Numbered from the stretch's first letter, positions 45,975 to 56,023 are shown. The stretch is DNA of 64,000 bases from Lactococcus cremoris subsp. cremoris NBRC 100676 (GCF_001591705.1 NZ_BCVK01000003.1:1-64000); one strand, 5' to 3'. Translations and numbers: made by a program. The notes: generated by a model not told the origin, from the sequence alone.

Positions 45975-46913
45975 TTAAACTTTTTGAATAAGATAAATAT
46001 AATATGGAGCCCCAATAAAGGCGACAACAAAGCCTAAAGGTAAACTTGATGGAGCTATAATCATTTGGGAGATAATATCAGCAAAAGATAATATAATCAT
46101 CCCTGAAAGAGCTGTTGCGATTAGGCTTTTCCGTGATTTAAATCCAACAATTTCACGTGCAATGTGCGGAGCAATCAAACCAACAAAGGCTAATCCACCA
46201 ACCAATAAAACACCAACAGCTGCAAAAAGTAAAGCCAGCAAGTATAGATAGATTTTAGTTTTGGGAACATCAAGTCCCAAAACCGTCGCCATTTCTTCTC
46301 CCAAGGATAAAATTTCAAGTTTTTTGAGGAAAAAAGGGAGAATTATCAATCCGATGACTAATAATAAAATACAAATTATCAGATAAGTGGTTCCCGTTTG
46401 CCAAATATCTCCTGACAGCCAAACTGCCACTTTCTGAAAATCAAATGCATTGACAGAAAGTTGACCAATCGTAATCAGGGCTTGGAAAAAAGCTGTAATT
46501 GCAATCCCTGTCAAGAGTACTCGGACAGAGCTCACTTGCTTTCTCAGAGCAAAAATATAAATTAAAGCAAAAGAAAGAAGGGCACCAATTAAGGCGAATA
46601 GGGGATAAGAAAAATTCCAAATGCCCGTCAATTTAAAATGATCAGCAATTAATAAAAAGGCGACGCTTCCTGCTGATGCACCAGAAGTTATCCCAATTGT
46701 TCCACTATCAGCAAGAGGGTTCTCTGTGATATTTTGAATGATATAACCGGATAATGAAAGGGCAATCCCTGCTGACAAAATAGTTATTAATCTTGGTAAA
46801 CGGAAATTAGGAATCAAAATAGATAGGATTTGAGAATTAGTCGAAAATTGTGTCAAATCAGCCACAATCAAAACCAAAAGAAGGACAAAAAGTAAAGTGA
46901 ATTTTCTTTTCAT
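45975..46913 (-). CDS. fhuG: Iron-siderophore ABC permease FhuG
   Basis: FecCD/BtuC-type permease, 312 residues and about nine hydrophobic segments. SAGIALSLSGYIIQNITENPLADSGTIGITSGAS and GGLAFVGLIAPHIAREIVGFKSRKSL are family signatures, the latter docking the ATPase. Its start is 1 bp from the end of fhuB. Confidence 0.93.
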   Translation of the reverse strand: MKRKFTLLFVLLLVLIVADLTQFSTNSQILSILIPNFRLPRLITILSAGIALSLSGYIIQNITENPLADSGTIGITSGASAGSVAFLLIADHFKLTGIWNFSYPLFALIGALLSFALIYIFALRKQVSSVRVLLTGIAITAFFQALITIGQLSVNAFDFQKVAVWLSGDIWQTGTTYLIICILLLVIGLIILPFFLKKLEILSLGEEMATVLGLDVPKTKIYLYLLALLFAAVGVLLVGGLAFVGLIAPHIAREIVGFKSRKSLIATALSGMIILSFADIISQMIIAPSSLPLGFVVAFIGAPYYIYLIQKV

Positions 46914-47864
46914 TTATTTCGCCTCCTTTGTAATGACCCACAAAAAGAAAGGAGCCCCCAGAAGCATGGTTAAACTTCCTGCTGGAAATTCGTATGGTTT
47001 AAATAAATTCCTAGCCGCCAAATCTGCCAAAACAAGCAAAACCATCCCTGTCAGCACGGACAAAATCACATTTTGCCAAAAATTCGTTCTAACAATTTTC
47101 TTGGCAATATGTGGAGCTATCAGACCAACAAAGCTAACCACTCCAACTGAGGCAACGGTCACACCCGAAGCAAGAGCAACTAAAAACATAATGAGTAGAC
47201 GGACAAAATTTACGGAAACTCCAAAAGATTGGGCCAGCTCGTCTCCAAAGTTTAATAAATAAATTTGTTTAGAGAATAGGAGCAAGAGTAGGAGAAAAAA
47301 CAGACTCACGACTGCCATTAAAAGAACTTTAGTATTGGTTATACCAGAAAAAGAACCGACAATCCAGCGAAAATAAGCCTGCGTATCATGACTAGCAAAA
47401 GTCATTGAGCTCGCTAAACTCGTTGCAAAAAGTCCGACTGATGTTCCAACTAAAACAACTTTTAAGGGCTGAAAATGTGTCCTGGCAGTCAAAAGCATGA
47501 CGACGGCTAGAGCAATAAATGCTCCTAGTGATGAAACCATGACTGAAATTCCATCATTTGTCGACCAATCCAAAGTCAACAAAAGAGATAAAGCCAGACT
47601 TGAACCACCAGAAATTCCTAGAGTAGACATTTCGGCAATTGGATTTCTGGTCATAATTTGAACTAGAAATCCACTGACCGACAGGAGAAATCCGGTTAGA
47701 AAAAGACTTATCAATCGTGGTAAGCGTAATTGTAAAACTATTTTATTTGTGGATAACTCTGTCAGTGGAACATTTTTGTTTCCTAGCATCAGATAAAGAA
47801 CTGACAAAAAAAGTAAAGAAAAAACTAGGGCAAAAAAGATTGTCAGAAAATGTTTTTTAGGCAT
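46914..47864 (-). CDS. fhuB: Iron-siderophore ABC permease FhuB
   Basis: Second FecCD-type permease, 316 residues, pairing with FhuG. Signatures LSVSGFLVQIMTRNPIAEMSTLGISGGSS and SVVSFVGLIAPHIAKKIVR. Overlaps the fhuC stop by 8 bp, so translation is coupled. Unlike E. coli, FhuB is a single-length permease. Confidence 0.93.
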   Translation of the reverse strand: MPKKHFLTIFFALVFSLLFLSVLYLMLGNKNVPLTELSTNKIVLQLRLPRLISLFLTGFLLSVSGFLVQIMTRNPIAEMSTLGISGGSSLALSLLLTLDWSTNDGISVMVSSLGAFIALAVVMLLTARTHFQPLKVVLVGTSVGLFATSLASSMTFASHDTQAYFRWIVGSFSGITNTKVLLMAVVSLFFLLLLLLFSKQIYLLNFGDELAQSFGVSVNFVRLLIMFLVALASGVTVASVGVVSFVGLIAPHIAKKIVRTNFWQNVILSVLTGMVLLVLADLAARNLFKPYEFPAGSLTMLLGAPFFLWVITKEAK

Positions 47865-48636
47865 CTTTCACCCCAGTAATCATTAATTTTTTGGTAAAGG
47901 TATCACATCCTAAAGTAACGTCCAATCCAAAGCATTCTTTCAATGTTTTTTGAGTAAATAAGTCATCAACAGTCCCTTGCTCGACCACTTTCCCATTTTT
48001 GACGAGAACTAGGTTGTCGGCAAAACGAGCGGCATGGTTCAAGTCATGAATAACGTAAACAATGGTTTTATTTCGCTTTGTCGCTAAATCTTTAAGCAGA
48101 CACAAAATATCCAACTGATGAGCTAAATCCAAATATGTTGTGGGTTCATCTAGTAAAATAATCTCACTATCTTGGGCTAAAATCATTGTGATAAATACTC
48201 TTTGTTTTTGCCCACCAGAAAGTTCTGATACTTTACTTTCACGAATATCCCAAACATTTGTTTCCCTCATTAATTCCTCAATAAAAGTAATATCTTCTTT
48301 TGATAAACGTTGTTGCATCAGTTTTTGATGTGGGAAACGTCCTAGACTAACAAGCTCATAGACTGTAATATCTGCGGGAGCAGTAATTGATTGAGGCAAT
48401 AGGGCTAAAATGCGAGCAATCTCCCGATTTGAATGATTGCTTAAGGGCTGATTATCAAAAATAACCTGACCTTCTGCTTTAATCAAGCGCCCTAGGGCTT
48501 TTAATATCGTTGATTTTCCAGAACCATTGACTCCAATAATAGCTGTCGTTTTTCCTTTTTCAATCGACAGCGTTACGTTTTTCAATACCTGCTCTTTTCC
48601 ATAAGACACATTGATATTTTTCGCACCAAAATACAT
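47857..48636 (-). CDS. fhuC: Iron-siderophore ABC ATPase FhuC
   Basis: Walker A GVNGSGKST, signature LSGGQKQRVFI, Walker B EIILLDEPTTYLDL, switch His in VIHDLNHA. 259 residues. Start at the ATG after AAAGGAAAG; the upstream Xre ORF runs 77 bp into it in another frame. First structural gene of fhuCBGD. Confidence 0.95.
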   Translation of the reverse strand: MYFGAKNINVSYGKEQVLKNVTLSIEKGKTTAIIGVNGSGKSTILKALGRLIKAEGQVIFDNQPLSNHSNREIARILALLPQSITAPADITVYELVSLGRFPHQKLMQQRLSKEDITFIEELMRETNVWDIRESKVSELSGGQKQRVFITMILAQDSEIILLDEPTTYLDLAHQLDILCLLKDLATKRNKTIVYVIHDLNHAARFADNLVLVKNGKVVEQGTVDDLFTQKTLKECFGLDVTLGCDTFTKKLMITGVKDA

Positions 48637-48853
48637 CGTTTTCTTTCCTTTTCACAACGGTTGGTTGATAGTTAAAAAGCTCATCAACGGTTGTCCCTAA
48701 GGTTTCGGCAAGTTTGAAAGCAAGAGTCAACTCAGGGTCGTATTTGTCATTTTCGATTGCATTAATCGTCTGCCGCGAGACATGTGCGATATGAGCAACA
48801 TCCTCTTGTGAAAGATGAGACAAACGACGCAATTCACGTATTTTATTTTCCAT
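48560..48853 (-). CDS. Small Xre-family HTH regulator
   Basis: The first 65 residues form an HTH_3 domain (IRELRRLSHLSQEDVAHIAHVSRQTINAIENDKYDP and LAETLGTTVDELF) of the small YozG-like group. The remaining 30 residues (VKRKENDVFWCEKYQCVLWKR) are not typical and overlap fhuC by 77 bp, so the natural stop may have been shifted by a small deletion. Directly upstream of fhuCBGD and probably controls it or itself; this is the first such regulator I would test for iron regulation. Confidence 0.8.
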   Translation of the reverse strand: MENKIRELRRLSHLSQEDVAHIAHVSRQTINAIENDKYDPELTLAFKLAETLGTTVDELFNYQPTVVKRKENDVFWCEKYQCVLWKRAGIEKRNAVD

Positions 48854-49027
48854 GTTTTTCCCTTCTAATTCTTTTGGAAGTTCTTTGTTATAGATTTAAT
48901 TCAAATTTTATAAGCTTTTGCAAACAATCGGCTTGTCAAAAGTTTTTTACAAGTCCTATTATGCCATTTTCCACTCATTTTTGCAAGATAACAAAAAGCA
49001 AAAAACTTGCCTCAGAACAAAGGTAAA

Positions 49028-49060
49028 CTCCCTTTTCAAAGTTTGAGAAGGGAGTTTTGA
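49028..49060. terminator. Likely terminator between ECF T gene and Xre gene
   Basis: CTCCCTT / AAGGGAG stem (49028-49034 with 49048-49054). The better T-run is on plus. The rest of 48854-49164 shows no gene; it should hold the Xre/fhu promoter. Confidence 0.5.
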
Positions 49061-49164
49061 ATTTTTGAGCGGAAAGAAGACTTTTAGTAAAATACGATAA
49101 AAATAGCTAATATGGACTCCAGATTCGCTATTAGACTTACAAAGGATAACTTGTGCAGGCTTTT

Positions 49165-49985
49165 TTAATGAAAGGGATTAAAAAATCGCCCTTGATTAAC
49201 AAAAAACAAAAGGATTACAAGAGCCACTCCTAAAAGTGCGAGTAAGATAACAAAGTAGTCTTTTACTTTTAAGGGTTGATATGAATACCAACTTCTTTTT
49301 TTCTTTTTCCCAAATCGTCGTAATTCCATTGCTGTTGAAATGGTATCAATTTGCTCCAAGCTAGAAAAAATCAAAGGCAATAACAATTGAACATTTAGTT
49401 TTATTCGAGAAAAAAGACCTACTTTTTTGATAAATCCATTCCTCTAGCTTGCCCAGCATTACGAATAGCTAAAAACTTTTCTTGCATGTCAGGAATATAG
49501 CGCAAAGCCAATGATACCGAATATGAGGAACGATAAGGAAGACCAATTTTGTTCAGACTACTAGCAAATTGACTCGGATTAGTCGTTAAAATAAACAATA
49601 AGGCAAGTGGAATGGTCGAAAAATATTTCAAGACGAGGTTAAAGAGATAAAAAAGTTCTTCTAAAGTTAAAGGCCCCCAAATAATCGTTTTAGAATCATA
49701 GAGTCTTACACCATAGCCGAGGTCAAAAACAAACACAAATAGGAGATTTAAGAAAGCAAAAAGGGCGGCAAACTGAGCGACTCGTTTGACTGACGAAAAA
49801 GGAATCTTCGAAAAGTAAAAGAGGAGCATAGAAAAGAGAGCCACAAAAGCCAGATATCTTGTATCATAAGTGACCATACTACTGATGGAAATCAAAAGAA
49901 AAAACAAGAGCTTGGCAGTCGCATTGAGTTGATAAATAAAACCACTTCCGGCTTGATAGCCTAAGACTTTAAGTTGATTATTCAT
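49165..49985 (-). pseudogene. ECF transporter T component (CbiQ family), frameshifted
   Basis: Membrane T component that couples ECF ATPases to S components. The first frame ends RNAGQARGMDLSKK-stop; the continuation VGLFSRIKLNVQLL... lies one frame over and contains the second coupling motif SLEQIDTISTAMELRRFG. The shift is in an A-run of six (49423-49428 on plus as T); seven A restore DLSKKVGLF and a normal 273-residue protein. The N-terminal part has five or six hydrophobic segments. Starts inside the end of the ATPase gene by 8 bp. Homopolymer context means a sequencing error is possible. Confidence 0.85.
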
Positions 49986-51681
49986 GCTTTAATCTCTCCT
50001 GATTTTGAAAATTAATAAAAGCTTTTGTCAGTGAAATTGGACTAATATCAGCTTTTCTCGCAAGTTGATAAAGACTGGGTTGTCTCAGATTTCCCATCTT
50101 AACAAAATTTTCATTTTCTAAAATTTCAAATGGACTTTCGTCAGCAACAATTTTCCCGTCAGCAAAAACTAGAGTCCGATCTGTATATTCTGTAATCAAA
50201 TACATATCGTGCGTAATCATAATCATTGTCAAATGAAGACGATGATTAAGTTGGTCAAGAAAATCCATGATTTCACGATAAGCTTTTAAATCTTGAGCAG
50301 CAGTTGGCTCATCAAGAACCAAAATTTCTGGCTCCAAAATTAAAATACTGGCAATCGTTACTCTTTTTTTCTGCCCATAACTCAAAGAAGAAATTGGCCA
50401 ATTTCTAAATGGATAAAGTCCGCAAACCTGTAAAATTTCTTCAACTTTTTCACTAATGACTCCTTCATCAAACCCACGAAGTCTCAAACCAGAGGCCACC
50501 TCATCACTGACAATATTTTGCGAAATCATAAGGTTTGGATTTTGCATAATATAACCAATTTTTGCTGCACGTTCCGAAATAGAATCATTAACAATTGATT
50601 GCCCACGATACAAAATTTCACCACTGGCTTCGACAAAATGGCAGAGCGCATTCGCAAAGGTCGATTTCCCAACGCCATTTTTCCCAACAATCGAAATTTT
50701 TTCTCCTTCTTGAATCTCTAAATTTATTCCTTTTAGAACTTCATGTTTACCAAAATTTACCGTCAAATTTTTTACTGACAGGATATTATTTTTACTGACA
50801 GCTTTGTCAGTCACTTTATAAGAGCTTGTAAAATCTGTCAGTATTTTTTTTAGATTTGGGGCATCTAACGTTTTCAAATCAGAAAAATTTGTCAGTGAGT
50901 CAGCCACTTTTACAGCCTTTAATGCTGATAAATAAAGGGGTTCACGTAAAGAATTTTCTCTGAAAACTTCTGTTTTCAATAACTCATCAGGGCTACCAAT
51001 CGCAACAATTTCACCCTCATTGACAACCACAATTTTATCGATTCCGAGTGATAGAACTTCCTCAATTCTATGTTCAATGATAATTGTCGTCACATTCTTT
51101 TCTTCATGAATATTTTTAATTAAAGCTATTGTTTCTCCACAAGTTTGTGGTTCCAAATTGGCTAAAGGCTCATCAAACAGTAAAATTGGTGATTCATCAA
51201 TTAAAACTCCCGCCAAAGAAACTCTTTGTTTTTGTCCATCTGACAGGTCTTGAGGACGATGATTCAAAAGGCTCTTGCTTTCGGTTTTCTCTGACCACTA
51301 GGCAACTTTGCTGACCATTTCATCATGAATCAGACCGTCATTTTCTAAAGCAAAAGCAATATCCTCAGCTACGCTTAGGCCAATAAATTGTCCATCAGTA
51401 TCTTGGAGCACAGTGGATACTCTTTCTGATAGTTCAGTAATTGAAGTCCCAAAAGGTAAGCCAGCAATTGATAATTCCCCGCTTGCTTCCCCTTTGTACA
51501 AATGAGGCAATATTCCATTCAGACATGAGCCAATGGTTGATTTTCCTGAACCAGATGGTCCAACAATCAGTACTTTTTCGCCAGGAAAAATTTCTAAATT
51601 TATCTTTTTTAATGTTGGATTTTTTTGCAAATCATATTTAAATGTAAAATCTTTGAACGAGATTAATGGTTCCATTTTCAC
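49978..51681 (-). pseudogene. Tandem ABC ATPase of ECF transporter with in-frame stop
   Basis: Double-ATPase of YkoD/EcfA type, 567 codons. First ATPase: Walker [10 protein letters not shown] (N-terminal part), then TAG at 51298-51300 (SKVA-stop-WSEKTESKSLL), then in the same frame LSDGQKQRVSL and LFDEPLANLEP. Second ATPase intact: GKNGVGKST, LSYGQKKRV, LVLDEPTAAQDL. The stop lies just before the first signature motif. CAG (Gln) to TAG is the simplest origin. Follows a UPF0397 S component 112 bp upstream and overlaps the T component: one ECF cassette. Confidence 0.87.
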
Positions 51682-51793
51682 CCTTCTTATTAATTACAAA
51701 CATTCTTAGACAATGGTCTCACTCTAAGGATACAAGCGCAAAAGCAGCAAGTATTTGCTGCTTTTATTCTAGCACATCTGATGTTAAAAATAT

Positions 51794-52342
51794 TTATTCC
51801 TTATCAAGCGTTCCTGATTTTGTTCGTGTCGCAGCATAAAGTTTGAGCAATAAAGTACCGGCTACAGCAATCGTTAAGGCATTAACTAAACCTGCAACTA
51901 CTCCCTGTGTAAAGACTTTATTAGCCGGTTCACTATAAACCAGAATATCCCCAATGGGAGCAATTAGACCCCACACGACTACATTTGCCAAAAATTGGAC
52001 AATATTAAAATGAATAATTTCTTTATTTCCAAAAATCCCTTGAGTCAAACTTTCTCTTTTTACTCCAAAGCCTAGAAATAGTCCCATCAAACCTGAGCCT
52101 AAAACCCAAGTCCACCAAGGAGCCCCATAAAGAAATGAATCTTTGAGGGCATGACCAATAAATCCAATTAGAAAGCCAGCAAGAGGGCCAAACAAGGCCG
52201 AAAATAGGGCAAGTACAGCATATTGTAATTGGATACTAGTATTTGGAATTGGCGTAGGAATGTTAATCAACCAGCCAATAATTACAAATAGAGCGGCACC
52301 AATTCCAGTCGCAACAACAATTTTTACAGAATTATTTTTCAT
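51794..52342 (-). CDS. ydcD: UPF0397 family ECF S component (YdcD)
   Basis: Substrate-capture membrane protein, 182 residues with five or six hydrophobic segments; start at MKNNSVK (AAAGGAGA upstream). LQYAVLALFSALFGPLAGFLIGFIGHALKD is the UPF0397 signature. I recall the IL1403 orthologue as YdcD. Next to the methionine operon, and predicted methionine-related ECF systems (MtsTUV) are of this form, so it may carry methionine or a precursor; thiamine precursors are the other option. Intact although its ATPase and T partners are broken. Confidence 0.85.
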   Translation of the reverse strand: MKNNSVKIVVATGIGAALFVIIGWLINIPTPIPNTSIQLQYAVLALFSALFGPLAGFLIGFIGHALKDSFLYGAPWWTWVLGSGLMGLFLGFGVKRESLTQGIFGNKEIIHFNIVQFLANVVVWGLIAPIGDILVYSEPANKVFTQGVVAGLVNALTIAVAGTLLLKLYAATRTKSGTLDKE

Positions 52343-52358
52343 TGTTTCTCCTTTAATC

Positions 52359-52378
52359 AAATAGACTTAAGTCTATTT
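52359..52378. repeat. Perfect 20-bp palindrome before ydcD
   Basis: Ten-base half-site AAATAGACTT followed by its exact complement, between metI and the ydcD SD. Could be a weak hairpin or an operator separating the ECF genes from the Met operon. Confidence 0.6.
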
Positions 52379-52384
52379 ATTTAA

Positions 52385-53080
52385 TTATCGATGTGAAACG
52401 CGTCTTGCCAAGAAATCCCCGACAAGTTGAACCAATAAAACAAAAATCAAAATCAAAATCGTAGCAAACCAAGTGACATCATTGGCAAATCGGTTGTAAC
52501 CATAAGAGATAGCAGTATTTCCAAGTCCACCAGCCCCAATCGCACCGGCCATTGCGGTCAAACCAATCAAGGAAATTAAGGTAACCGTTGAAACCCGTAT
52601 CAAACTTGCCAGTTCTTCACGAAGATAAACAGTAAAGACGATGTCAAGGAAATCTGCCCCCACCGTCTGAGCTGCCTCTACTTTCCCGTGGTCAACAGAC
52701 TCAAGTGATGCTTGAACTTGCCTAGCGTAGAAAGGAGCAACTCCAAAGGCCAAGGGAACCAAGGCTGCTGTTACACCAATTTGCGTTCCCACTAATATTT
52801 TAGTCAAGGGCGCAATGGCTGCCAATAAGATAATAAAGGGAAAAGCGCGTCCGATAGAGACAATCTTATCTAAAATCCAGAATAATGGTCGATTGGGTGT
52901 AATTCCATCTTCAGCAGTCACAACAACCCCAATTCCGAAAATCAATCCCAATAAGCCACCAATAAGTGCCGAAATAAATGTCATATAAAGCGTTTGAACA
53001 ATTGCTGTCCACCAACCTGTCTCGCCCGTCCATCCTAAATAAACTACATTAGGAAATGTATGTGCAAACCATTCTGCCAT
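52385..53080 (-). CDS. metI: Methionine ABC transporter permease MetI
   Basis: 231 residues with five membrane segments; EAA-loop AQTVGADFLDIVFTVYLREELASL and GAIGAGGLGNTAISYGYNRF are typical for MetI. Its ATG overlaps the metN stop (TAATG). Works with MetN and the PlpA-D binding proteins. Confidence 0.95.
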   Translation of the reverse strand: MAEWFAHTFPNVVYLGWTGETGWWTAIVQTLYMTFISALIGGLLGLIFGIGVVVTAEDGITPNRPLFWILDKIVSIGRAFPFIILLAAIAPLTKILVGTQIGVTAALVPLAFGVAPFYARQVQASLESVDHGKVEAAQTVGADFLDIVFTVYLREELASLIRVSTVTLISLIGLTAMAGAIGAGGLGNTAISYGYNRFANDVTWFATILILIFVLLVQLVGDFLARRVSHR

Positions 53081-54186
53081 TAGTCTACCGTCCTTTCAAT
53101 TTTACCTAAAACTTCAAATTTCAAATGTCTTTCAACAAAATATGCCTTTGCGGCAGCTCGATGTTCACTTGAACCTTTTAAGGTCAAGACTAATGAGCCA
53201 AAAGGTTGACCTTGAAGTAATTCAACATTCCCATAGAAAATATTAGTCGTTACATCAAATTTTTTCGTAATATCAGAAACCACTGGGTCTTCAAGTTCTG
53301 AACCTGAATAATCTAAGTGAATTAATTCTTCATCATCTGCTAATTGAGCCAGAAGTTCTGTCTTAGAAAGACTGGCAATAAATCGATTGACCGAACTTGT
53401 TGTTTCAATAAATTGTTTGGTCAAAGCTTCTTTAGGTTGCGCAAAAATATCAATTAAAGAATTTTGTTCAATGATTTCACCATTTTGCATAACGGCTACT
53501 TTATTAGCAATTTCCTTAACCACTTGCATCTCATGAGTAATCAAAACCACTGTAATTCCCAATTTTTCATGAAGGGATTTGAGCAAATCCAAGATTTGAT
53601 TGGTTGTTTTCGGGTCGAGGGCTGAGGTTCCTTCATCTGAAATCAAAATTTCGGGGTCATTAGTCAAAGCACGCGCAATCGCTACTCTTTGTTTTTGGCC
53701 TCCAGAAAGCTGTGCCGGATATTTATCAGAAAGGTCTGCTAAATCAACCAATTTTAATAATTCAGTGACTTTATCGTTCTTTTCTTTCTTTGTGAGATAA
53801 CGTTTTTTCCCGTTTTTATCCTCGATTTGACTATGTTGCAAAGCAAAAGCCACATTATTAAAAACAGTTTTCTCACTCAGAAGATTAAAGTGTTGAAAAA
53901 TCATCCCAATTTTTTGACGAAATTCACGTAATTTTGCACCTGTAAACTTCACGGGATTTGCACTATCAAAAATCTTCTCACCATTAATCACAATTTGACC
54001 TTCGGTTGGTTTTTGAAGCAGATTGATGGTTCTAACCAAAGTTGATTTCCCAGCTCCAGAATAACCAATCACACCATAAATATCCCCTTTTTCAATGTGT
54101 AAAGTGGCGTTTTTAACTGCTGTGACTAATCGTCCTTTCTGATGAAATTGCACAGAAAGATTATTTAATTCAATAATTGCTGTCAT
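53080..54186 (-). CDS. metN: Methionine ABC transporter ATPase MetN
   Basis: Walker A GYSGAGKST, signature LSGGQKQRVAIARAL, Walker B ILISDEGTSALDP, then the C-terminal NIL/ACT-like domain (about residues 270-368) that binds methionine and inhibits transport. 368 residues from MTAIIEL, preceded by AAAGGAAG; the frame opens 8 codons earlier but without SD. Part of the plp operon. Confidence 0.95.
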   Translation of the reverse strand: MTAIIELNNLSVQFHQKGRLVTAVKNATLHIEKGDIYGVIGYSGAGKSTLVRTINLLQKPTEGQIVINGEKIFDSANPVKFTGAKLREFRQKIGMIFQHFNLLSEKTVFNNVAFALQHSQIEDKNGKKRYLTKKEKNDKVTELLKLVDLADLSDKYPAQLSGGQKQRVAIARALTNDPEILISDEGTSALDPKTTNQILDLLKSLHEKLGITVVLITHEMQVVKEIANKVAVMQNGEIIEQNSLIDIFAQPKEALTKQFIETTSSVNRFIASLSKTELLAQLADDEELIHLDYSGSELEDPVVSDITKKFDVTTNIFYGNVELLQGQPFGSLVLTLKGSSEHRAAAKAYFVERHLKFEVLGKIERTVD

Positions 54187-54309
54187 ACTTACTTCCTTTA
54201 TCTTTTTCATTCTCTGTCAGTGCTGACAAAGCTTTTCCTTAACTTTCGTCAGTAAAATTCAGCTTTGTTAATACTGACAGAAAATCTCGTCAAAGACGAG
54301 TTTTCTTAT

Positions 54310-55170
54310 TTACAATTTTAAATTCCAAGCGGGGAGTTCTCTTCCATCTGGATATTCTTTTTTGATGATATCAGCGATATTTTTTTGTTCATAAGCCTTG
54401 ACGACTTCTTTATAAACTTTATTATTTTTATCAGACTGATTTGCTGCAATAAAATTAATCCATTGAGCCGAATCTTCATTTAATGGTTCTTGATAAATTG
54501 ATTCTTTATCAGAAATTTTTGCCGAAATAGCAAAATTATAATTAATGACTGCTGCAGCAACAGAATCAAGCGCACGTGGTGTTTGACTGGCATCAATTTC
54601 TTTGATAATTAATCCTTTGGGATTCTCTCTGATATCTTTGACCGTTGCTAATACTCCTCTAGAGGTGTCTAGTTTAATGAGTCCCGCATTTTTTAAAACA
54701 TAAAGTGCGCGGCTTTCATTTGTGACATCATTTGGAATGGCAATCGTACTTTTATCAGGAATTTCATCGACCTTTTTGTATTTCGTTGAGTATAAATGAA
54801 TCGGCGTAATAATTGTATCACCAATTGACACAATATTTCCATTATTAGCTTTATTCCATGATTTCAAATAAGCATAATGTTGAAAGGCGTTGAGGTCTAC
54901 TTCATGGTTGACCAAAGCCTTATTAGGCTCATCTCCATCAGTAAAATTGACAAATTTCAATGTAATCCCAAATTGGTCTTTAGCATTTTTTTGAACTTGT
55001 TTCCAAATGACATCTTCTTGTTTACCACCAGGCATCAATCCAATTTTTACAATTTTTGAAGAAACTTTTGATTTATTACCACTGTGAGAAAAGGCAAAAA
55101 TCCCGCCTACTATAATAATGAATACAAGAATAATAATCGTAATTAATATTCTTCGATTTTTTACATTCAT
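54310..55170 (-). CDS. plpD: MetQ/NlpA-family methionine-binding protein PlpD
   Basis: 286 residues. NLPA domain: KIGLMPGGKQEDVIWKQVQ, GDEPNKALVNHEVDLNAFQHYAYL, IPNDVTNESRALYVLKNAGLI, DASQTPRALDSVAAAVIN, and YPDGRELPAWNLKL. There is a hydrophobic N-terminal segment (7-28) but no Cys anywhere near a lipobox, so it is anchored by an uncleaved signal segment. Directly before metN. Four such proteins in one operon suggest differing specificities (D- and L-methionine, derivatives). Confidence 0.92.
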   Translation of the reverse strand: MNVKNRRILITIIILVFIIIVGGIFAFSHSGNKSKVSSKIVKIGLMPGGKQEDVIWKQVQKNAKDQFGITLKFVNFTDGDEPNKALVNHEVDLNAFQHYAYLKSWNKANNGNIVSIGDTIITPIHLYSTKYKKVDEIPDKSTIAIPNDVTNESRALYVLKNAGLIKLDTSRGVLATVKDIRENPKGLIIKEIDASQTPRALDSVAAAVINYNFAISAKISDKESIYQEPLNEDSAQWINFIAANQSDKNNKVYKEVVKAYEQKNIADIIKKEYPDGRELPAWNLKL

Positions 55171-55185
55171 ATTTTTTCCTTCTTG

Positions 55186-55955
55186 CTAATGGAATCTCAT
55201 CCCGCCATCCACTAAGATAGATTGTCCTGTAATATATTCTGCTGCATCTGAAGCGAACCAGGCCACAACTTCTGCAACATCTTCTGGTCTTCCTTCACGT
55301 CCGAGGTAGATTTCATTCAAACAATTCTGTCGTTGCTGTTCAATGCTAATTCCTTTGATTTGAGCCGTTTTTTATCAATCTCATCTCGCATAGCGGTACG
55401 TACAATTCCAGGATTATAAGCATTCACTGTGATATGGTCTTTTGCAAGTTCTTTCGCTGCCGACTGTGTCAATCCACGTATTGCAAATTTTGAAGCAGAA
55501 TAAGCACTTTGCAAGGCAGAACCTTCAACACTTGCAAGCGAAGACGCATTGATAATTCGTCCGCCATGACCTTGTTTTTTAAATTGGGTAGCTGCTGCTT
55601 GTATTCCCCAATAAGTACCTTTGATATTGACATCAAATAGTCGTTCAACCCTTTCTGAATCAGAATCTATAATGCTATCAATAAAAGCAACCCCAGCATT
55701 ATTAACAAATACAGCAAGTTCACCAAAATCACTCACCGCTTGTTCAATAAGCTGAAAAACTGCCGAACGGTTCGCAACATCAAGCACGTAAGCTTTAGCT
55801 TCAAATCCTTTATCTATCAAAGTTTTTGCAACATTTTTTGCTGTTTGAGGATTAATATCTGCTACGGCAACCGCAAATCCATCTTTTGCTAACCGATAGA
55901 CAATACCTTCCCCAAAACCTTGTCCGCTTCCCGTTACAATCGCTAATTTCCCCAT
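55186..55955 (-). pseudogene. SDR-family dehydrogenase (acetoin/diacetyl reductase-like), frameshifted
   Basis: NAD-binding [13 protein letters not shown], catalytic Ser in [11 protein letters not shown] and YSASK (Tyr, Lys). The frame ends [14 protein letters not shown]-stop, while [27 protein letters not shown] and [12 protein letters not shown] of the normal C-terminus follow in another frame. An A-run of six (55368-55373) with one more A would give [11 protein letters not shown] and a normal 256-residue protein. Lies between plpC and plpD, an odd place for a reductase. The last quarter, needed for substrate binding and tetramer formation, would be lost. Confidence 0.85.
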
Positions 55956-56023
55956 ATTTTTCTTCTTTCACAATTTCTAGGAGCTTAATAATTTTTTGTC
56001 CTCAGCTGCTGAAGAGTATTTAT

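Noticed and set aside
51267-51300. Frameshift in the ECF ATPase
   Set aside because: The two halves are in the same frame; the lesion is a single TAG, not a shift.
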